Assembly (NCBI GenBank): GCA_012520655.1
Contig: JAAYNW010000028.1
Location: forward strand, 1 to 64,000
DNA: 64,000 nt
Direction of reading: 5' to 3'
Origin: Clostridiales bacterium
GTDB taxonomy: Bacteria; Bacillota; Clostridia; Lachnospirales; Lachnospiraceae
Under the pieces are notes generated by a model. It saw only the letters and a program-made list of their open reading frames with translations. It was not told the DNA's origin and made no database searches. This document shows positions 1 through 7,359 of the stretch, piece after piece (position 1 is the first letter of the stretch; each line of letters begins with the position of its first letter). A program made the translations under genes and the position numbers.

Positions 1-37
1 ATTCCTCTAACATTTGTTCAAAAGTTAATTCTGACAT
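1..37 (-). CDS. rpsA: 30S ribosomal protein S1-type protein, N-terminal fragment cut by the window edge
   Basis: Only the first 12 codons are inside the window (MSELTFEQMLEE). The start ATG overlaps the last 20 bases of ispH in another frame, and a GAGGAGG ribosome binding site sits inside the ispH coding region just before it. In Clostridia an S1-domain protein directly follows IspH or is fused to it, and its N-terminus begins with this kind of sequence. The identification rests on that neighbourhood and the first residues only. S1 proteins bind mRNA through repeated OB folds. Confidence 0.6.
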   Translation of the reverse strand, partial: MSELTFEQMLEE

Positions 38-884
38 AATTTTGAACCTCCTCAATTATATTATTTGGGGTCGATGCCCCGGCAGTAATACCGACCGGTG
101 AAGCAGCTTTAGGTAGTTCTAAATGCAAGTCATCCAGTGTCTGTATAAAATACGTATTCTCACATTCCTTCTTACAAATTTCATACAGCTTTCTTGTATT
201 AGAGCTGTGAGTTCCCCCTATTACAATCATGGTGTCAACCTGAGATGCAATCTGTTTTGCCTCAGTCTGCCGTTCTTCTGTTGCATTACATATGGTGTTT
301 GCAACACTAACATTGTAACCTTTTTTAAAGAAAATTTCAACTAAATCTTTAAATTTGTTGTAGTTAAATGTCGTTTGGGAAACAATACAAATTTCATCGT
401 TTTTTAAAACACTATTATTTTCGTCATTTACAAAATTATCGACTTCTTTTTCCGATTCCATGATAAATGTATCTGTTAACGCCCATCCTTTGATTCCTTC
501 CACTTCAGGATGTCCGGGATTACCTATGATGATAATCTTCTTTCCCGCTTCGCTCTCCTTTTCTACAATTTTATGTATACGCTTAACGAAGGGGCATGTC
601 GCATCCACACATTCCAGTCCTTGTTTCTCAATTAATTCATAGACTTCCTTTGCAACGCCGTGAGAGCGTATTATTACTGTGCCTTCCGTAACCTTTTTTA
701 ATTCTTCCGTATTTTCTATTACCTGGACGCCCTTTTTTTCCAGATCCTTTACAACTTCTTCATTATGGATAATAGGTCCGAAAGTATATATCTTCTTGCC
801 TTTTTCTATCTGTTCATAGACGCTTTCCACTGCCCGCTTTACACCGAAGCAAAAGCCGGCACTTTTCGCCATTATCACTTCCAT
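18..884 (-). CDS. ispH: 4-hydroxy-3-methylbut-2-enyl diphosphate reductase
   Basis: This is the last enzyme of the MEP isoprenoid pathway, a [4Fe-4S] reductase giving IPP and DMAPP. The 288-residue protein opens with the family signature AKSAGFCFGVKRAV, which carries the first cluster cysteine. It also has VDATCPFV and ANTICNATEERQ with the other two cysteines, and IRSHGV and GNPGHPEV around substrate-binding histidines. I place the start at 884 because AAAGGAG lies about ten bases upstream. The longer frame to 965 would overlap cmk and add an unrelated tail. The gene runs cmk-ispH-rpsA, and the last 20 bases overlap the S1 start, which suggests translational coupling. Unlike many Clostridia, the two are not fused here. 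Confidence 0.96.
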   Translation of the reverse strand: MEVIMAKSAGFCFGVKRAVESVYEQIEKGKKIYTFGPIIHNEEVVKDLEKKGVQVIENTEELKKVTEGTVIIRSHGVAKEVYELIEKQGLECVDATCPFVKRIHKIVEKESEAGKKIIIIGNPGHPEVEGIKGWALTDTFIMESEKEVDNFVNDENNSVLKNDEICIVSQTTFNYNKFKDLVEIFFKKGYNVSVANTICNATEERQTEAKQIASQVDTMIVIGGTHSSNTRKLYEICKKECENTYFIQTLDDLHLELPKAASPVGITAGASTPNNIIEEVQNYVRINF

Positions 885-948
885 TTTTATTTTTTCTCCT
901 TTCAGCGATCGATATACATATATTTTGCGCCCTTTTATTGCCGGGCAT

Positions 949-1614
949 TTATCTTTTTCTGTCACATAAGTCCAAAATAGTCCTTGTCACTTCTTCTAAT
1001 GTCATATGAGAAGAATCGACTAATACAGCATCTTGCGCTTGTCGCAGCGGTGAAATCTCCCTGTTCATATCTCTTTCGTCTCTTTCCACGATATCTTTTT
1101 CGATTTTCGCCAGGTCACATACTTCTCCTTTTGCTGTCAGCTCATCAAAACGTCTTTTTGCACGCACCGAACTGTCTGCAGTCAGATAAATCTTTACATC
1201 GGCTTGCGGAAGAACACAGGTACCTATATCTCTCCCGTCCATTACTACGTCCGTGCTTGCCGCGAGTCGGCGCTGCAGTTCTACCAGCTTTTCCCGCACG
1301 TCCTTATTGATACTGCTTGCAGAAGCCATATTTCCCACTTCCTCCGTGCGAATCAAGGCATTAACGTTTTCTCCGTTTAAGAGAACTACTTGTTCACCAT
1401 TCACATGTTTAATCGTAATATCCGCTTCTTTACACTTTGCACTTATTCTCTCATGCTCTTCCGGTCTTATCCCGTTCTGTAAGAGATAAAGTGCCATAGC
1501 ACGATACATAGCTCCCGTATCTATATAGATAAACCGCTTCTTTTCGGCAACTTTTTTCGCTATCGTACTTTTTCCGGCTCCCGCCGGACCATCAATTGCT
1601 ATACTGTAACCCAT
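949..1614 (-). CDS. cmk: (d)CMP kinase
   Basis: Cytidylate kinase phosphorylates CMP and dCMP with ATP in pyrimidine nucleotide recycling. The 221-residue length is normal for the family. The P-loop IDGPAGAGKST is at residues 7-17, followed by the YIDTGAMYRA motif that binds the nucleotide monophosphate, and GRDIGTCV near residue 127. A run of arginines in the lid (AKRRFDEL, ERDERDMNR) fits the family. A GGGAGG ribosome binding site lies upstream of the ATG. The gene precedes ispH with a 64-base gap, the usual cmk-ispH-rpsA order of Clostridia. Confidence 0.96.
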   Translation of the reverse strand: MGYSIAIDGPAGAGKSTIAKKVAEKKRFIYIDTGAMYRAMALYLLQNGIRPEEHERISAKCKEADITIKHVNGEQVVLLNGENVNALIRTEEVGNMASASSINKDVREKLVELQRRLAASTDVVMDGRDIGTCVLPQADVKIYLTADSSVRAKRRFDELTAKGEVCDLAKIEKDIVERDERDMNREISPLRQAQDAVLVDSSHMTLEEVTRTILDLCDRKR

Positions 1615-1677
1615 CTTAATAATCGTCCTCCCGTCTTATGATCGAGTCCTCTTTCTCGCTATCTGCACCATCCATGC

Positions 1678-2922
1678 TTACAGCGCTGCTTCTGCCGCAC
1701 TGATTCCCGCCAGGTATCCCGTAGACCAGGCAATCTGCAGATTAAATCCTCCCGTTAAAGCATCCAGATCCAAAATTTCCCCTGCAAAGTATAATCCCTT
1801 TACCAGTTTGGATTCCATAGTGGAAGGATTCACTTCCTTTACGGAGATTCCTCCTTTTGTAATGATTGCTTCCCGGAACTCCCTCGTTCCCATTACCGTC
1901 ATTTCAATATTTTTTATTAAATAAATAAAACGCTGCCTTTCTTCCTTTGTAACTTCATGAATCTTCTTTTCACCGTCGATTCCCGACAATTCTATAATGA
2001 CCGGAATCAACTTCGCCGGGAACAAGCCTCCCAGAGAATTTTTAAACTGCTTGTTTTTATTTTCTTCAAAATCCCTTAATACACGCCTATCCAGCTGTTC
2101 CTCACTGAGAGCCGGTTTTAAATCCAGATGCAAACTGACGTTTTCCTTGTTTGCCCTTCCCGTATAATAACTGCTGGCACTCAATATCAACGGCCCGCTC
2201 ACTCCGAAATGCGTAAAGAGCATCTCTCCAAATCCTTCGTAAAACACCTTTTTTCCGTTCTGGCATAAGGACACTTTTACGTTCTTTAGAGAAAGCCCTT
2301 GTAATGCTTTGCACCAGTCCTCTTTTATTACAAGCGGCACGAGTGAAGGGTATGTCGGCACTAAAGAATGTCCTTTTTCTTCAGCCATGCGGTATCCGTC
2401 CCCTGTGGAACCCGTTACAGGATAAGAAAGTCCTCCTGTTGCCAGAATAACGGCCTCTGCTCTTTCTTTCGTTCCATCCTCCGTTATGACTCCGGTCACT
2501 GTTCCCTCTTCTGTTAAAAATGCCTTCACCGTAGTATTTAACCTGATATCCACACCGAGTTTCTTCATCTGTCTGTTCAGAGCCGCAATCACATCCGAAG
2601 AATGATCGGAAACAGGAAATACCCGCTCCCCTCTTTCTATCTTTGTTTTACACCCAATATCTTCAAAAAAACGTATGACCGCCCAATTATCAAAACCATA
2701 TAAGGCACTGTATAAAAACTTCGTATTTGTTACGATATTTCCGAATAAGCCATCCATATCACAGGCATTGGTAAGGTTACATCTTCCTTTTCCTGTAATA
2801 TATACTTTTTTACCTAACTTTTCGTTTTTTTCAAAAAGGGCAACTTGTTTCCCCTTTTCTGCGGCTGCAATAGCAGCCATCATGCCTGCTGCTCCCCCTC
2901 CGATTACGATTATCTTACTCAT
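1678..2922 (-). CDS. NAD(P)/FAD-dependent oxidoreductase, HI0933/BaiN family
   Basis: A 414-residue flavoprotein of the HI0933-like family (YhiN/BaiN). The N-terminal dinucleotide-binding motif GGGAAGMMAAIAAAEKG is at residues 8-24. KKVYITGKGRCNLTNA follows, and GGLSYPVTGSTGDGY is the second flavin-contact loop. The C-terminus has GGFNLQIAWSTGYLAG, which closes the FAD site. Members are annotated variously as aminoacetone oxidases or bile-acid flavoproteins, but the substrate of most is unknown and I do not assign one. The start ATG is preceded by GGAGAAAAGAT. The gene sits 63 bases upstream of cmk, a common clostridial arrangement that suggests cotranscription. Confidence 0.9.
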   Translation of the reverse strand: MSKIIVIGGGAAGMMAAIAAAEKGKQVALFEKNEKLGKKVYITGKGRCNLTNACDMDGLFGNIVTNTKFLYSALYGFDNWAVIRFFEDIGCKTKIERGERVFPVSDHSSDVIAALNRQMKKLGVDIRLNTTVKAFLTEEGTVTGVITEDGTKERAEAVILATGGLSYPVTGSTGDGYRMAEEKGHSLVPTYPSLVPLVIKEDWCKALQGLSLKNVKVSLCQNGKKVFYEGFGEMLFTHFGVSGPLILSASSYYTGRANKENVSLHLDLKPALSEEQLDRRVLRDFEENKNKQFKNSLGGLFPAKLIPVIIELSGIDGEKKIHEVTKEERQRFIYLIKNIEMTVMGTREFREAIITKGGISVKEVNPSTMESKLVKGLYFAGEILDLDALTGGFNLQIAWSTGYLAGISAAEAAL

Positions 2923-2974
2923 ATCTTTTCTCCGGTCATAAATTTATACTATTGAGGAAACCTTTTTATCCGCT

Positions 2975-3916
2975 TTATTCTTTCGTAAGTGGATAATTCA
3001 GCATAGGCTCTTCATCAATAAAGTTGATTTCATCATTTAAATATACCTGATAATTGTTCCATGCTTGTTCGAGCTGTTCTAAGTTATTCTTCACATCCTC
3101 CGGACGTTTTAAGCAAAGTGCCACCACCAGCGCATTAATGACGCTTAAAGGCGCGACCAGCGAATCTACAATAGATACCATGTCGCTTCTCGCGAACAAA
3201 TTACATGAGGAATACAAGTTCATAGGGGAATGTACGCTATCGGTAATTGCGATTACCTTGGCATTTCTATCATTGGCGAATTCCATAGCTTTCAAAGTTC
3301 TCATGGAATATCTGGGGAAACTGATTCCTACAATTGCATCTCTCTCTCCAATACGAATCATCTGCTCAAATATCTCACTTACACTCGTACTATTGAGTAG
3401 GACGACATTCCCTCTTATCATATTCAAGTAAAAATGCAGAAAACTTGCCAACGGTTCACAGCTTCTTATACCCAACACATATATCGTCTCTGCTTCCAAA
3501 ATAATGTCCACAGCCATTTCAAAAGAAGCACTGTCCAAATGCTCTATTGTATCCTGAATTTTCTCTATATCAGCATGAAGTACGGAAGTCAATATTTCCG
3601 ACTGGGTACTTTTCCCATACTTCGCTCCGATTTTCTGTACGGTGTTCAGCTTGTCCTTTATCCAGTCTTCCAACTCCTTCTGGAATTCCGGATACCCTGC
3701 ATAACCGATACACGAAGCGAACCGCACGACGGTAGACTCGCTGACTCCTACTGTTTCTCCCAGCCTGGCCGCTGTCATAAATACCGCCTGCTCATAGTGG
3801 TCTGTAATATAAGCAGCTATCGCTTTATGGCTCTTGCTCATTTTCGCATAGCCTTCTTCTATTCTCGTTATGATACTCGTATTATTATCGTTTTTATTAC
3901 CTACATTATTTTCCAT
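2975..3916 (-). CDS. MurR/RpiR family transcriptional regulator
   Basis: A 313-residue regulator with an N-terminal RpiR-type helix-turn-helix of about 80 residues. It contains SHKAIAAYITDHYEQAVFMTAARLG, broken here by normal loop positions, followed by VSESTVVRFASCIGYAGYPEFQ, the recognition helix and the family Gly-Tyr-x-Gly-Tyr-x-Glu-Phe signature. A SIS phosphosugar-binding domain follows from about residue 120 to 260 (YVLGIRSCEPLASFL, VGISFPRYS). The family usually controls sugar or amino sugar catabolism in response to a phosphosugar. No such pathway genes are adjacent, so the target is unknown. It lies 52 bases upstream of the flavoprotein gene and may be cotranscribed with it. Confidence 0.9.
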   Translation of the reverse strand: MENNVGNKNDNNTSIITRIEEGYAKMSKSHKAIAAYITDHYEQAVFMTAARLGETVGVSESTVVRFASCIGYAGYPEFQKELEDWIKDKLNTVQKIGAKYGKSTQSEILTSVLHADIEKIQDTIEHLDSASFEMAVDIILEAETIYVLGIRSCEPLASFLHFYLNMIRGNVVLLNSTSVSEIFEQMIRIGERDAIVGISFPRYSMRTLKAMEFANDRNAKVIAITDSVHSPMNLYSSCNLFARSDMVSIVDSLVAPLSVINALVVALCLKRPEDVKNNLEQLEQAWNNYQVYLNDEINFIDEEPMLNYPLTKE

Positions 3917-3977
3917 TTACATTTTACCTTTTTATATCAATTACAAAAGTTTCTTTCTTTTATTTATATTACTTATA

Positions 3978-4526
3978 TTATTTTAAAAAGGACCGGAAAC
4001 AATCTTCCAGCAGTTTTACCGTCTCGCTTTCCGGCAAGTCATAGTCCCCCGTCAAAGTCATGCAAGCCGCTCCGTGTATGAATATCCACATTTTTGTAAA
4101 CAATTCTTCCGAGGACATACATCCATACTCTTTAGCATAATTAATCTCTCGCACCACGGCGCCTTTTTTACCATTTAATAAATCATAAAGGCTTTTGCCA
4201 TATCTTTGCTCCGAAAGAAAGAGCAATCGGAACAAATTTTTATTGTCTTCGGCAAAACGTATGTAGGTAAGTCCTAAATCCACAAACGGTATGTCATTAT
4301 ACTTAGGAAACTTTTCATAGTAAACTTCAAAATAATCTATCGCCATTAAAAAAAGTTCTTCGGCAAGCTCTTCCATGCCACGATAAACGCGAAAAATCGG
4401 CTGGGTAGAACATCCTGCTTTTGCTGCCAGCTTTCTCGCCGTTACGTTCTCGAAGCCTTCCTCTTTGACCATTTCAAATGCCGCCTGCAATATATCATTT
4501 TGCGTAATCGTTTCTTTTCTTGCCAT
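3978..4526 (-). CDS. TetR/AcrR family regulator with WHG-type C-terminal domain
   Basis: A 182-residue regulator. The N-terminal helix-turn-helix reads VTARKLAAKAGCSTQPIFRVY around residues 30-50. The C-terminal ligand domain contains WIFIHGAACMT, typical of the WHG subgroup of TetR proteins. I choose the ATG at 4526 because GGAGGATACGTT precedes it. The longer frame starting at 4553 would begin inside the operator palindrome. The gene is alone between its own promoter and the RpiR gene. A consensus promoter followed immediately by a perfect palindrome lies just upstream, so autorepression is likely. The ligand and other targets are unknown. Confidence 0.88.
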   Translation of the reverse strand: MARKETITQNDILQAAFEMVKEEGFENVTARKLAAKAGCSTQPIFRVYRGMEELAEELFLMAIDYFEVYYEKFPKYNDIPFVDLGLTYIRFAEDNKNLFRLLFLSEQRYGKSLYDLLNGKKGAVVREINYAKEYGCMSSEELFTKMWIFIHGAACMTLTGDYDLPESETVKLLEDCFRSFLK

Positions 4527-4545
4527 AACGTATCCTCCGTTTGTG

Positions 4546-4561
4546 AATAACAACCGTTATT
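4546..4561. promoter_or_regulatory. Perfect 16-bp palindrome, probable TetR operator
   Basis: AATAAC-AACC-GTTATT is an exact inverted repeat placed between the -10 box and the ribosome binding site of the TetR gene at 3978-4526. Its position, directly at the expected transcription start, fits autorepression by the encoded protein. The binding assignment is inference. Confidence 0.65.
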
Positions 4562-4590
4562 ATTTTACTATGGATTAAATTCTCTGTCAA
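4562..4590 (-). promoter_or_regulatory. Sigma-A promoter of the TetR gene
   Basis: On the minus strand TTGACA and TAAAAT are separated by exactly 17 bases. The pair lies immediately upstream of the operator palindrome and about 40 bases from the chosen start codon. Confidence 0.7.
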
Positions 4591-4619
4591 TAAAGTTTGG
4601 ATGCCAGAAACGTGTACCC

Positions 4620-4657
4620 AAAAAAAGCGCATCGTACTATTTGACGATACGCTTTTT
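4620..4657 (-). terminator. Intrinsic terminator after the oadA-type operon
   Basis: A 9-bp GC-containing stem (GCGTATCGT with ACGATGCGC, one G-U pair) is flanked by A and T runs. On the minus strand seven T follow. It lies about 90 bases after the oadA-type stop codon and before the TetR promoter. It would also work in the opposite direction. Confidence 0.8.
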
Positions 4658-4748
4658 GTATTATATTTATATTACATACATTTAGCTATACAGGATAAGC
4701 TGCATTTTTCGTATCAGCCTGAGTCATATCGACCTTTTCCTGCTGTGC

Positions 4749-6113
4749 CTAACGATATTTGAAGAATTCAACTGCAACCTGCGGGAAGAGCGCATAGGAT
4801 AATACGTCTTCATCCTGCTGTTTCCATTCCTTCATTTCCGCTTCCAATTTATCCAACTCGTTCTCAATCAAATCAGCTGGTCGGCAAGTAATTCTTTCTT
4901 CGCCCGGAATAACTTTATCGATTACTGCCTGATTCATCGGTTTTACCGTCTGTCCGTATTCACCGCGAAGTACGGCTTTCGTTTCTTTTGTTGCCATTTT
5001 ATAACGTTCTCCCATAAGTACGTTGAATACAGCCTGTGTACCAACAATCTGAGAAGAAGGTGTTACAAGCGGCGGTTCACCCAGATCTTTACGAACTTCC
5101 GGAATCTCTTTAAGTACGTCATAATACTTATCTTCTGCATTCTGCTCTTTCAACTGGCTAACCATGTTGGATAACATACCACCCGGTACCTGATATAGCA
5201 GTGTCTTGATATCAACGCCCATAACCTTCGGATTGAGAAGTCCGCTAGCGAGCCACTCATCTCTGTGAGGTCTGAAATAATCTGCGATTTCTGCAAGAAT
5301 GTTCTGATCATAGCCGGTATCATAGGGTGTTCCCTTGAAAGTTTCTACCATAACTTCCGTTGCCGGTTGTGAAGTTCCCATAGCCATCGGAGAAATCGCA
5401 CAGTCAATAATATCCGCTCCTGCTTCCACAGCTTTCAAGTATGTCATACTGGCCACACCGGAAGTGTAATGTGTGTGAAGCTCTATCGGAAGAGATGTAG
5501 CTCCCTTCATAGCCGAAATCATTTTTGTCGCTTCATAAGGAAGCAAAAGACCTGCCATATCTTTGATACAAATGGAATCCGCTCCCATTTCCTCAACTTT
5601 TTTGGCCATATCTACCCAGTAATCCAGGGTATAAGCATCACCTAAGGTGTAAGATAATGCAACCTGTGCATGTCCCCTGCCTTCTCTGGCTTTTATTTTT
5701 CCTGTAGCGTTAACTGCCGCCTGCAAGTTTCTAAGGTCGTTAAAGCAGTCAAAAATTCTGATGATGTCAATACCGTTTGCTATGGATTTTTCTACGAAAT
5801 AATCCACTACGTCATCCGCATAAGGACGATATCCTAAAATGTTCTGGCCTCTAAACAACATCTGAAGCTTCGTATTTTTAAATCCATCTCTTAATTTTCT
5901 CAATCTTTCCCACGGATCTTCTTTCAAGAAACGAAGGGAAGCATCGAATGTAGCTCCACCCCAGCACTCAACTGCGTGATAGCCGACTTTATCCATCTTA
6001 TCAACAATCGGAAGCATCATTTCGGTAGGCATTCTCGTTGCAATCAAAGACTGATGCGCATCACGAAGAACGGTTTCCACAATTCCGATCGGTTTCTTAA
6101 CCTGTTCTGACAT
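4749..6113 (-). CDS. oadA: Oxaloacetate decarboxylase alpha / pyruvate carboxylase subunit B-type carboxyltransferase
   Basis: A 454-residue carboxyltransferase with the DRE-TIM barrel of the OadA/PycB/transcarboxylase 5S group. It moves CO2 between biotin and pyruvate/oxaloacetate. Visible motifs are ETVLRDAHQSLIATRM near residues 13-28 (metal-binding Asp), RIFDCFNDLRN, the carbamylated-lysine region SICIKDMAGLL, and the metal-binding IELHTHYTSG. A conserved C-terminal domain follows (residues ~300-450). The biotin domain that ends many OadA proteins is missing and is encoded separately by the gene just upstream, so this is the split form. It is the last gene of the four-gene operon. Methylmalonyl-CoA/pyruvate transcarboxylase 5S is an equally good reading. 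Confidence 0.9.
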   Translation of the reverse strand: MSEQVKKPIGIVETVLRDAHQSLIATRMPTEMMLPIVDKMDKVGYHAVECWGGATFDASLRFLKEDPWERLRKLRDGFKNTKLQMLFRGQNILGYRPYADDVVDYFVEKSIANGIDIIRIFDCFNDLRNLQAAVNATGKIKAREGRGHAQVALSYTLGDAYTLDYWVDMAKKVEEMGADSICIKDMAGLLLPYEATKMISAMKGATSLPIELHTHYTSGVASMTYLKAVEAGADIIDCAISPMAMGTSQPATEVMVETFKGTPYDTGYDQNILAEIADYFRPHRDEWLASGLLNPKVMGVDIKTLLYQVPGGMLSNMVSQLKEQNAEDKYYDVLKEIPEVRKDLGEPPLVTPSSQIVGTQAVFNVLMGERYKMATKETKAVLRGEYGQTVKPMNQAVIDKVIPGEERITCRPADLIENELDKLEAEMKEWKQQDEDVLSYALFPQVAVEFFKYR

Positions 6114-6163
6114 TTTCTATTCCTCCTATTATTTTAGCTCATTTCCATCCGATTATCTTGCAA

Positions 6164-6577
6164 TTAATTCAATGTTGCAAGCAATGCTCCTGCTTCTACA
6201 GGTGCGCCCACCGTTACATCGATACTAGCAACCGTACCATCCTGAGGCGCAACAACCGGGATTTCCATTTTCATAGCTTCAATAATAACTACTGCGTCGC
6301 CGGCTTTTACCGCCTGACCAACCTTTGCTTCAATGCCGCATACTTTACCTGCTGCACCAGCTTCTATTCTCACGCTTCCCGCTGTGCCGGACGGAGCTGC
6401 TGCCGGAGCGGGAGCAGGTGCTGCCGCAGGTGCAGGAGCCGCTACGGGTGCAGGTGCTGCCACGATAGCTGCTGCTCTGGGTGCTGCTTTAGGTGCTGCA
6501 TACGCTCCTGCCGATGAGCCTTCTTCTACTACTACATCATATACGTTTCCATTTACGGTAATGGTATAATTCTTCAT
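6164..6577 (-). CDS. Biotin carboxyl carrier protein (biotin/lipoyl-binding domain)
   Basis: A 137-residue carrier. An N-terminal segment of about 25 residues is followed by a flexible Ala/Pro linker (residues ~24-65). The C-terminal biotinyl domain has the EAMKME motif with the acceptor lysine at residue 103. Biotin ligase would attach biotin there, and the arm shuttles the carboxyl group between the two carboxyltransferases encoded in the same operon. The layout matches the 1.3S subunit of transcarboxylase and the gamma/carrier subunits of Na+-pumping decarboxylases. The gene lies between the OadG-like gene and the oadA-type gene with short gaps, consistent with one transcript. Confidence 0.93.
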   Translation of the reverse strand: MKNYTITVNGNVYDVVVEEGSSAGAYAAPKAAPRAAAIVAAPAPVAAPAPAAAPAPAPAAAPSGTAGSVRIEAGAAGKVCGIEAKVGQAVKAGDAVVIIEAMKMEIPVVAPQDGTVASIDVTVGAPVEAGALLATLN

Positions 6578-6628
6578 TTTAATCTTCCTCCTACTTATAC
6601 AATAAGCTCTTTAAAATCAACTTTTTAT

Positions 6629-7342
6629 TTAAAATGTTCTTCTTTTTCTAATAGATCTAACGACAAAGCCATCTGTGGAAGAAGCTCCCGCTGCTGCTGC
6701 AACCGCTGCCGCGATAACAGCTACAAGTTCGAGGTCATCAGAATATTCTTCTTTTCTTACGGCCTGTGCATCTGCGTTATCAACTTGTCTGTTCCCTACC
6801 GTTTGATCCGTAAAAGCAGCCTTAATCTTCGGAATAAATCCGGAACGCGATTTTGCAAAACCGACAATAACAAGTACAATAAACACTACTCCCAAAATAA
6901 GCAGTATAATGACTGCCGCATCTTTTACAATACCTCCGATAGGGCTGATAGGTGTTGTTGTAATGCTTGAAATTGCAAGAGTGTCATCAAGAACAATTTT
7001 TACCATTGCATTGCCCTTCGTTCCTTCTACCTTTACATTAACAACAGCACCCGTGTCACTTATTTCTGCCGAGTGATCCAATATCTTAACATAACTACCC
7101 ATATCTTCCAGCGCGGTCGTCCAGCTGTCAAGGGCTGCCGCTATTGTGCTGTCCGATGCATATTGAGACTGCATATTCTGAGCACAAATCATAGCGATAG
7201 ATTCAACCAGTTGATCACCGCCTGCCAGAGCTTGCTCTTCCGTAATAATCGGTCCGGCTGAACTAGCCTCTGCCGCTTCTACCTGCAAACTTGCCCCGAA
7301 GACACAAGTAATCATACCTAATACTAATAACCATTTTTTCAT
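6629..7342 (-). CDS. OadG-like small membrane subunit of a decarboxylase, with exported N-terminal domain
   Basis: A 237-residue protein with an N-terminal signal sequence (MKKWLLVLGMITCVFGAS) and an extracytoplasmic domain of about 110 residues resembling a DUF3887-like fold, which is uncertain. One strong transmembrane helix (VILLILGVVFIVLVIVGF) comes next. The C-terminal cytoplasmic tail is Ala-rich (LVAVIAAAVAAAAG) and ends in a basic patch. That helix plus tail is typical of OadG/MmdD gamma-delta subunits, which anchor and assemble Na+-translocating decarboxylases. The ATG at 7342 is chosen because the ATG at 7354 overlaps the AAAGGATG ribosome binding site. Its presence in the operon argues for a membrane-associated complex. 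Confidence 0.78.
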   Translation of the reverse strand: MKKWLLVLGMITCVFGASLQVEAAEASSAGPIITEEQALAGGDQLVESIAMICAQNMQSQYASDSTIAAALDSWTTALEDMGSYVKILDHSAEISDTGAVVNVKVEGTKGNAMVKIVLDDTLAISSITTTPISPIGGIVKDAAVIILLILGVVFIVLVIVGFAKSRSGFIPKIKAAFTDQTVGNRQVDNADAQAVRKEEYSDDLELVAVIAAAVAAAAGASSTDGFVVRSIRKRRTF

Positions 7343-7359
7343 ATTAAGTATCATCCTTT

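Noticed and set aside
18-965. Longer ispH frame with 27 extra N-terminal residues
   Set aside because: It overlaps cmk, lacks a ribosome binding site, and the ATG at 884 has AAAGGAG and matches the family start.
3434-4081. Plus-strand 215-codon frame opposite the RpiR and TetR genes
   Set aside because: It spans two clear minus-strand genes and their gap, has no recognisable motif and no promoter.
6158-6569. Plus-strand open frames across the biotin carrier gene (Cys/Arg-rich and Ala/Gly-rich products)
   Set aside because: They are antisense shadows of the repetitive Ala/Pro linker codons of the carrier, with no ribosome binding site.
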